Positions 59,956 to 64,000 of a stretch of 64,000 nucleotides of DNA are shown here, in pieces. Every line of letters starts with the position of its first letter. The stretch's first letter is position 1. The stretch spans positions 34,046,611-34,110,610 of the forward strand of contig OY720345.1 in the NCBI GenBank assembly GCA_963082975.1. The letters are read 5' to 3'. Both the position numbers and the translations under genes were made by a program. The notes under the pieces were generated by a model. The model was not told where the DNA came from and searched no databases. It saw only the letters and a list, made by a program, of their open reading frames with translations. The DNA comes from Labia minor (Eukaryota; Arthropoda; Insecta; Dermaptera; Spongiphoridae).

Positions 59956-60597
59956 ATTAAATAATTAATAATAATTAAATAATTAATAATTTCTCTTTAA
60001 AGCTTTGAGTGATCCTCAAAGTCTATAATAACAAGAATATATCAAATTGATATTTGAGTTAAGAATAATTTGAATCCATATAGTCTATCAAATTAAAAAA
60101 AAAATAATTATATATCATCTACATACAGATAATTTAAATATCTATATATTTTTTTTTTGGATTTAGGGATTAGTTAATTTAAAGATACATTTATGAAATT
60201 AGAATAATTATTCTTAAAAATAAATATAAGTGTATATATACTATATATGTCATTCATGGCTCCGAGAAAATAAAACAAGTAAATTGACAACCAATGTATC
60301 TAAAGTTATAAAAGTTATGATTGAAACTTAATTAAAATAACTCTCTATTTCATTGGAACCGTAATAAATAATAAACTTTCCTATATTGAATTGAAATATT
60401 GTAATTGTAAATTTTCTCATATACAGTTTTAGAAGGAAAATTAATTAATATCTCAAATAAAATGCTTAAATTTTTAGAGTTGTCTTTATATGGTATATTT
60501 AACATCCAATCTACTCAAACAAAAAAAAAATTATATTCACAATATTTATTAAGAGCTGCCCTTCAAAAATCTATATATCTCTGTACGGAACTCGAAA
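59956..60597. other. AT-rich DNA
   Basis: No feature recognised. Confidence 0.5.
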
Positions 60598-60995
60598 GAA
60601 GCAACCACACTTCTTCAAGTATCCCTATTCTGAGTCACAACCCTCCAAATCCTACCCTCTCCCATCTCTCTCATGTTCCTTCCCACATTATCCACCCACT
60701 TGGTCTTCCAAGCAGTCGCTTCTCACTCGGTCTCCCCAACAATATATTTTTCGCCATTCTTTCTTCTCCCATTCTAGCCACGTGCCCTGCCCATCTCAGC
60801 CTTCTCGATTTGATAATTCTAACTATATCTGGAGATGCTTAGAGGTCATGCAATTCCTCGTTATGCAGTCTCCGCCATTCCCCGGTGACCTCATCTTTCT
60901 TTGGCTCATAAATGCTTCGCAGAATCCTATTCTCAAATACTCTAAATCTACTCTCGTCTCCTATCGTCATAGACTATGCCTCACACCCATATCTA
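60598..60995 (-). pseudogene. Non-LTR retrotransposon C-terminal fragment 1
   Basis: Minus-strand reading, with stops: YGCEA, SRFRVFENRILRSIYEPKKD, GEWRRLHNEELHDL, then (frameshifted) LRWAGHVARMGEERMAKNIL and LGRPSEKRLLGRP. This is the widespread C-terminal tail of RTE-like LINE proteins downstream of the reverse transcriptase (pattern FERKILRRI...GEWR...NHELYELY...RLRWAGHV.RM). 5'-truncated and broken. Confidence 0.75.
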
Positions 60996-61217
60996 TATGG
61001 TTTGTTATATATTATCTATTTTTTATAAATAATTTTTATTTGCACATACACAATTATTGAATATTTTTTGCACAGATCATGAAGTGTTGAACATTTCATT
61101 GTAAAAACTAGCATAAAATTATGCAACAATTTTGAATTTATTCATCAAAATTTGTCCATAATTCTTATTGGGATCGACTGGTGGATGTCAACAGTTAGAT
61201 AAGTTTTATTAAATATA

Positions 61218-61268
61218 ATATTATTATTTATTATTATTATTATATTATTATATTATTATTATTATATT
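61218..61268. repeat. (TTA)n microsatellite
   Basis: ATT/TTA trinucleotide array with one interruption. Confidence 0.85.
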
Positions 61269-61801
61269 TCCTTGGTCTTTTGTTGAAAATAAAACAGATT
61301 ATGTAATACTAAAATAATTATATTTAAATTATAAAATTCCGATTTGTTAAGGAAGCAGAAATTTATTATAATCAGATTTAGAATGCTTTTAGGGGGCTGA
61401 TAATGAGATTTTAACGGGATTGAATTAAATAAATATTGAAATATATATATATATATATAAATATATGTAGCATCATACTTTACAATAAAATCATATTTTT
61501 AAAGGGGGTTATTATCTTAAAAAAATAAGAAAATAAACTGCATTATATCGATTATTAGAGAAAAATTTTTATATATAAATGTGTGTATATGTAAAATGAT
61601 ATAATAATTCAATGAGGTTTATATAAAAAAAATATATCATATTTAGAGATCCTTTTGTAAACGAGGAAGGATGGATTTCAATATGATATCGAAAAAGCAT
61701 ATTATTTGATAGATATTTTTCAATTTTAAAATTGTAGAATGGTTTTTAGAGTCTGTTGAACTTGAAGCCGTTGGGATCTGGTCTAGCTAAAGACTGATAA
61801 T

Positions 61802-62098
61802 TTATAATTTACTACAATATATATTCTCTCTGTGGCTATACGGTACTGGAAAATTCTTGGCCGCATAAACCATATTTCTCCAAGTGTCCTTATCCAGAGC
61901 CACAACCATCCAACCCTCTCCCATCTCTCTCACGTCCCTTCCTACATTGTCCGCCCACCGCGTCCTTGGTCTTCCAAGCGGACGTTTCCCAATCGGTCTC
62001 CCCAACAATGTATTTTTCGCCATTCTTTCTTCTCCCATTCTAGCCACGTGCCCAGCCCATCGCAGCCTTCTCGATTTTATAACCCAAACTATGTCTGA
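61802..62098 (-). pseudogene. Non-LTR retrotransposon C-terminal fragment 2
   Basis: Minus strand: VARMGEERMAKNTLLGRPIG, KRPLGRPRTRWADNVGRDVR, EMGEGWMVVALDKDTWRNMV, YAAKNFP. Same family and orientation as fragment 1, extending 15-20 residues further toward the C-terminus and less damaged. The two copies share most of about 230 bases but begin and end at different points, so they are separate 5'-truncated insertions. Confidence 0.8.
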
Positions 62099-63664
62099 AT
62101 TAAATATAAAATATTAAAAATAAAAATAACTTATTGATTGGCTAAAATGGATGTTTTCAATATTAGTTCACATAAAGATTTTATTTTAAAAATAATTTTA
62201 TATGATGTATATTAGATATATTTAGTTTTAATTTATAGTACTTATATAGTATTATATTTTTATTCTATTTTAATTTCACACAGAACCTTAATTTATACCA
62301 CAAACCGTCTAAAAATTACATTTCAATAAATATTTACTCTCCCTTGAGTAATTTTGATAAATTAATTAAAATTAAAAAATTTAAAATAAATTAAAAAAAT
62401 TCACTAATGTATTCAATTTAAAAAGTGAATTATCAAGGTCAATATTTGGTTTAAAAAAAATAAATCAAATATTATGCCTGAAGGAGGGGAAGAGAATTCC
62501 AGCAACTCATCCAGCCATAGAATAAAGTGACACTTATTCAAATTAGATTGTATTGTTTTTGTGCATTAAGCCATGAGGGAATATTCATTAAATGTACAAA
62601 TATAATAAAAAAAAACTCTTCTCGATGATGATAGGGATAAACCGATATGTTCGCAAATACTTTTATTTGTATATCAACTTTATTCCCATAAATTTGTTAA
62701 TTTAATTTTTAATCATCCGATTGCTAAAGTTATAATGTATTTATCATTAATATATTTAAGAATTAAAATATCACAATGAGAAAATTTTAACGATATATTT
62801 GATTTCATAATACTATGTATAAATGAGATTCAATAAAAATACACAAAATTCTAGAAAAAGTTCTTAGAAATTGAATTTATCCGTATCAGATGTTCATTCA
62901 AAATAAATTAAAATTGATCCTATAGATTTCAATTCATGCTTCAACAATAATCAATTTCTTTGAAATTGAATTGAAAAATCAATCATAGATCATTGAACTT
63001 TGAGTATATAATCATTGAAAAGAGTACTTTTTTTGAAGTTAACGGTATGATAGTTATATATAAATTTTTTTTTTTAAATTTCAATAATTATATTACATAT
63101 TTCAGATTAGAATTAAAACATTTGCAAATATTACAGTAAAAAAAAGATGCATTAGACTCAATTTTAAACTCAATGTATTGTATGTTAAAATAGTAACAAA
63201 ATCATTTTAATTTTAATTCAAAATTTATTTTAATTAAAATTTTAAATGACTAATATATAAACAAAAATCAAAGAAAGAAATTTAAAAAAATTTTAACACA
63301 AATTTTGAAATTTACTTTTATAAAGCAAGGGTTGTTCTAATGAGAATAAAATGTAATGATAATTATTGACAATAAATAAAATTTTTTAAATAATTTGTCA
63401 AAATGTTCAAGTTGATGTCCTGTTCTGGTGAACTTGAGGTCGAGTGATCGAAAATTGCTAAGTTCAAGTAATTCAAGTTTTAATTATAATTTTCTATAAT
63501 TAGATAAGAATAATTAAATTAAGCTTAGGTTCCATAAGGCCGATAAAAAAAATGAAAAAAGACTAATATAAATTTAAACATCAGATCAATATAGTGTAGA
63601 TATATCTAAAGTGAGTTAAGAAAGAGATGTAGATGTAAAATATAAATTAAGATATTTTACATTT
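62099..63664. other. AT-rich DNA
   Basis: No feature recognised. Confidence 0.5.
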
Positions 63665-63880
63665 ATTATATCTTATATATATATCTTATTATACTAGCAA
63701 AAATTATATAAATCTGTGTATATATTCGTATACTTTTGAGATTAATTTATTAATTAGCCGCTCGATGGATTTTTTTGAAATTTACACCAAATTTACAAAG
63801 AAAAATCGATCTGTATTGGTTTCATCTTCATTAGTTTTTTTTCTTAATTTAAATTTATATGACGTCACTAACTACGTTAT
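63665..63880 (+). mobile_element. Family D repeat, copy D3
   Basis: TCTTATTATACTAGCAAAAA, CCGCTCGATGGATTTTTTTG, AAAAATCGATCTGTATTGG, TTTTCTTAATTTAAATTTAT and GACGTCACTAACTACG, collinear with D2. Confidence 0.55.
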
Positions 63881-64000
63881 CCATATTTGATTCTCTCCAT
63901 TATTTTTTAATTGAAAATGTATTAATATTTTTTTATTTAATTTCAAAATAAAATTAAAAATATTTATTTTAATAATATTTTAGAATCAAATTACGAAATA

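Noticed and set aside
60462-61060. Plus-strand frames rich in Ser/Pro/Leu
   Set aside because: They are antisense to the LINE C-terminal fragment, which explains their length and composition; the same applies to 61832-62117.
1-64000. CRISPR arrays, operons, phage or plasmid features
   Set aside because: Spliced exons, eukaryotic transposons and composition show nuclear eukaryotic DNA. Regular repeats are microsatellites or transposon parts.

Overview
This is an AT-rich (roughly three-quarters A+T by eye), intron-bearing, transposon-littered piece of an animal nuclear genome, most likely an arthropod. The evidence is eukaryotic splice sites, Tc1/mariner and hAT DNA transposons, non-LTR retrotransposon tails, and abundant short Helentron-like repeats. 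The species cannot be fixed from sequence alone. There is no bacterial-style gene layout, no operon and no CRISPR array. Most open reading frames are chance products of repeats.

Genes. The one recognisable host gene is a minus-strand exon at 1016-1154. It encodes the N-terminal segment of an ASPP-family protein (apoptosis-stimulating of p53 protein), with clean splice sites. Its downstream exons would lie left of the window, so much of the window may be its long upstream intron or 5' flank. A second, unidentified plus-strand gene is suggested by two GC-richer exons (24493-24614 and 25223-25281). Their splice phases match, and together they encode a hydrophobic segment plus a short tail. A decayed TPR-like gene fragment (18.0-19.75 kb) is interrupted by a repeat and carries an exact 89-bp duplication.

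Mobile DNA. Four repeat families (called A, B, C and D here) account for most recognisable repeats. A, B and C share one plan: a T-rich 5' edge, a short sub-terminal inverted repeat, a microsatellite, a conserved core (GAAATTTGGTA, then TCAACTTTTG, then CCGGAAG), the inverted-repeat partner and a 3' hairpin. This fits non-autonomous Helentron (HINE/DINE-1-like) rolling-circle elements. One B copy sits in one half of a local tandem duplication, so the window contains its own empty site and shows no target duplication. Seven hAT elements or fragments occur; each 8-bp target site fits the pattern nnnTAnnn. Tc1/mariner is represented by a defective DD41D element with very long inverted repeats and by two relics of another mariner. 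RTE-like LINE tails lie at 12.1, 60.6 and 61.8 kb.

Layout. 0-1.2 kb: ASPP exon. 1.9-6.1 kb: family E and B1. 7.6-7.9 kb: GC-rich island. 10.1-15.8 kb: hAT, LINE, B2, A1 and mariner. 18-21.4 kb: TPR relic, A2, A3 and B3. 22.3-23.7 kb: B in C in hAT nest. 24.5-25.7 kb: candidate gene. 26.5 and 28.6 kb: intact hAT MITEs. 32.9 kb: nuclear-receptor-like site. 33.4-34.3 kb: palindrome cluster. 35.7-39.5 kb: mariner, hAT, C2 and A4. 39.5-44 kb: empty AT-rich DNA. 44-50 kb: A5, A6 and islands. 51.8-54.3 kb: D2, E2 and B5. 55.7-56.3 kb: strongest island. 56.9-57.9 kb: A7 and A8. 59-64 kb: tRNA-like relic, LINE tails and D3. GC-elevated, apparently single-copy islands between the repeats may be conserved regulatory elements; only comparative data could show that.
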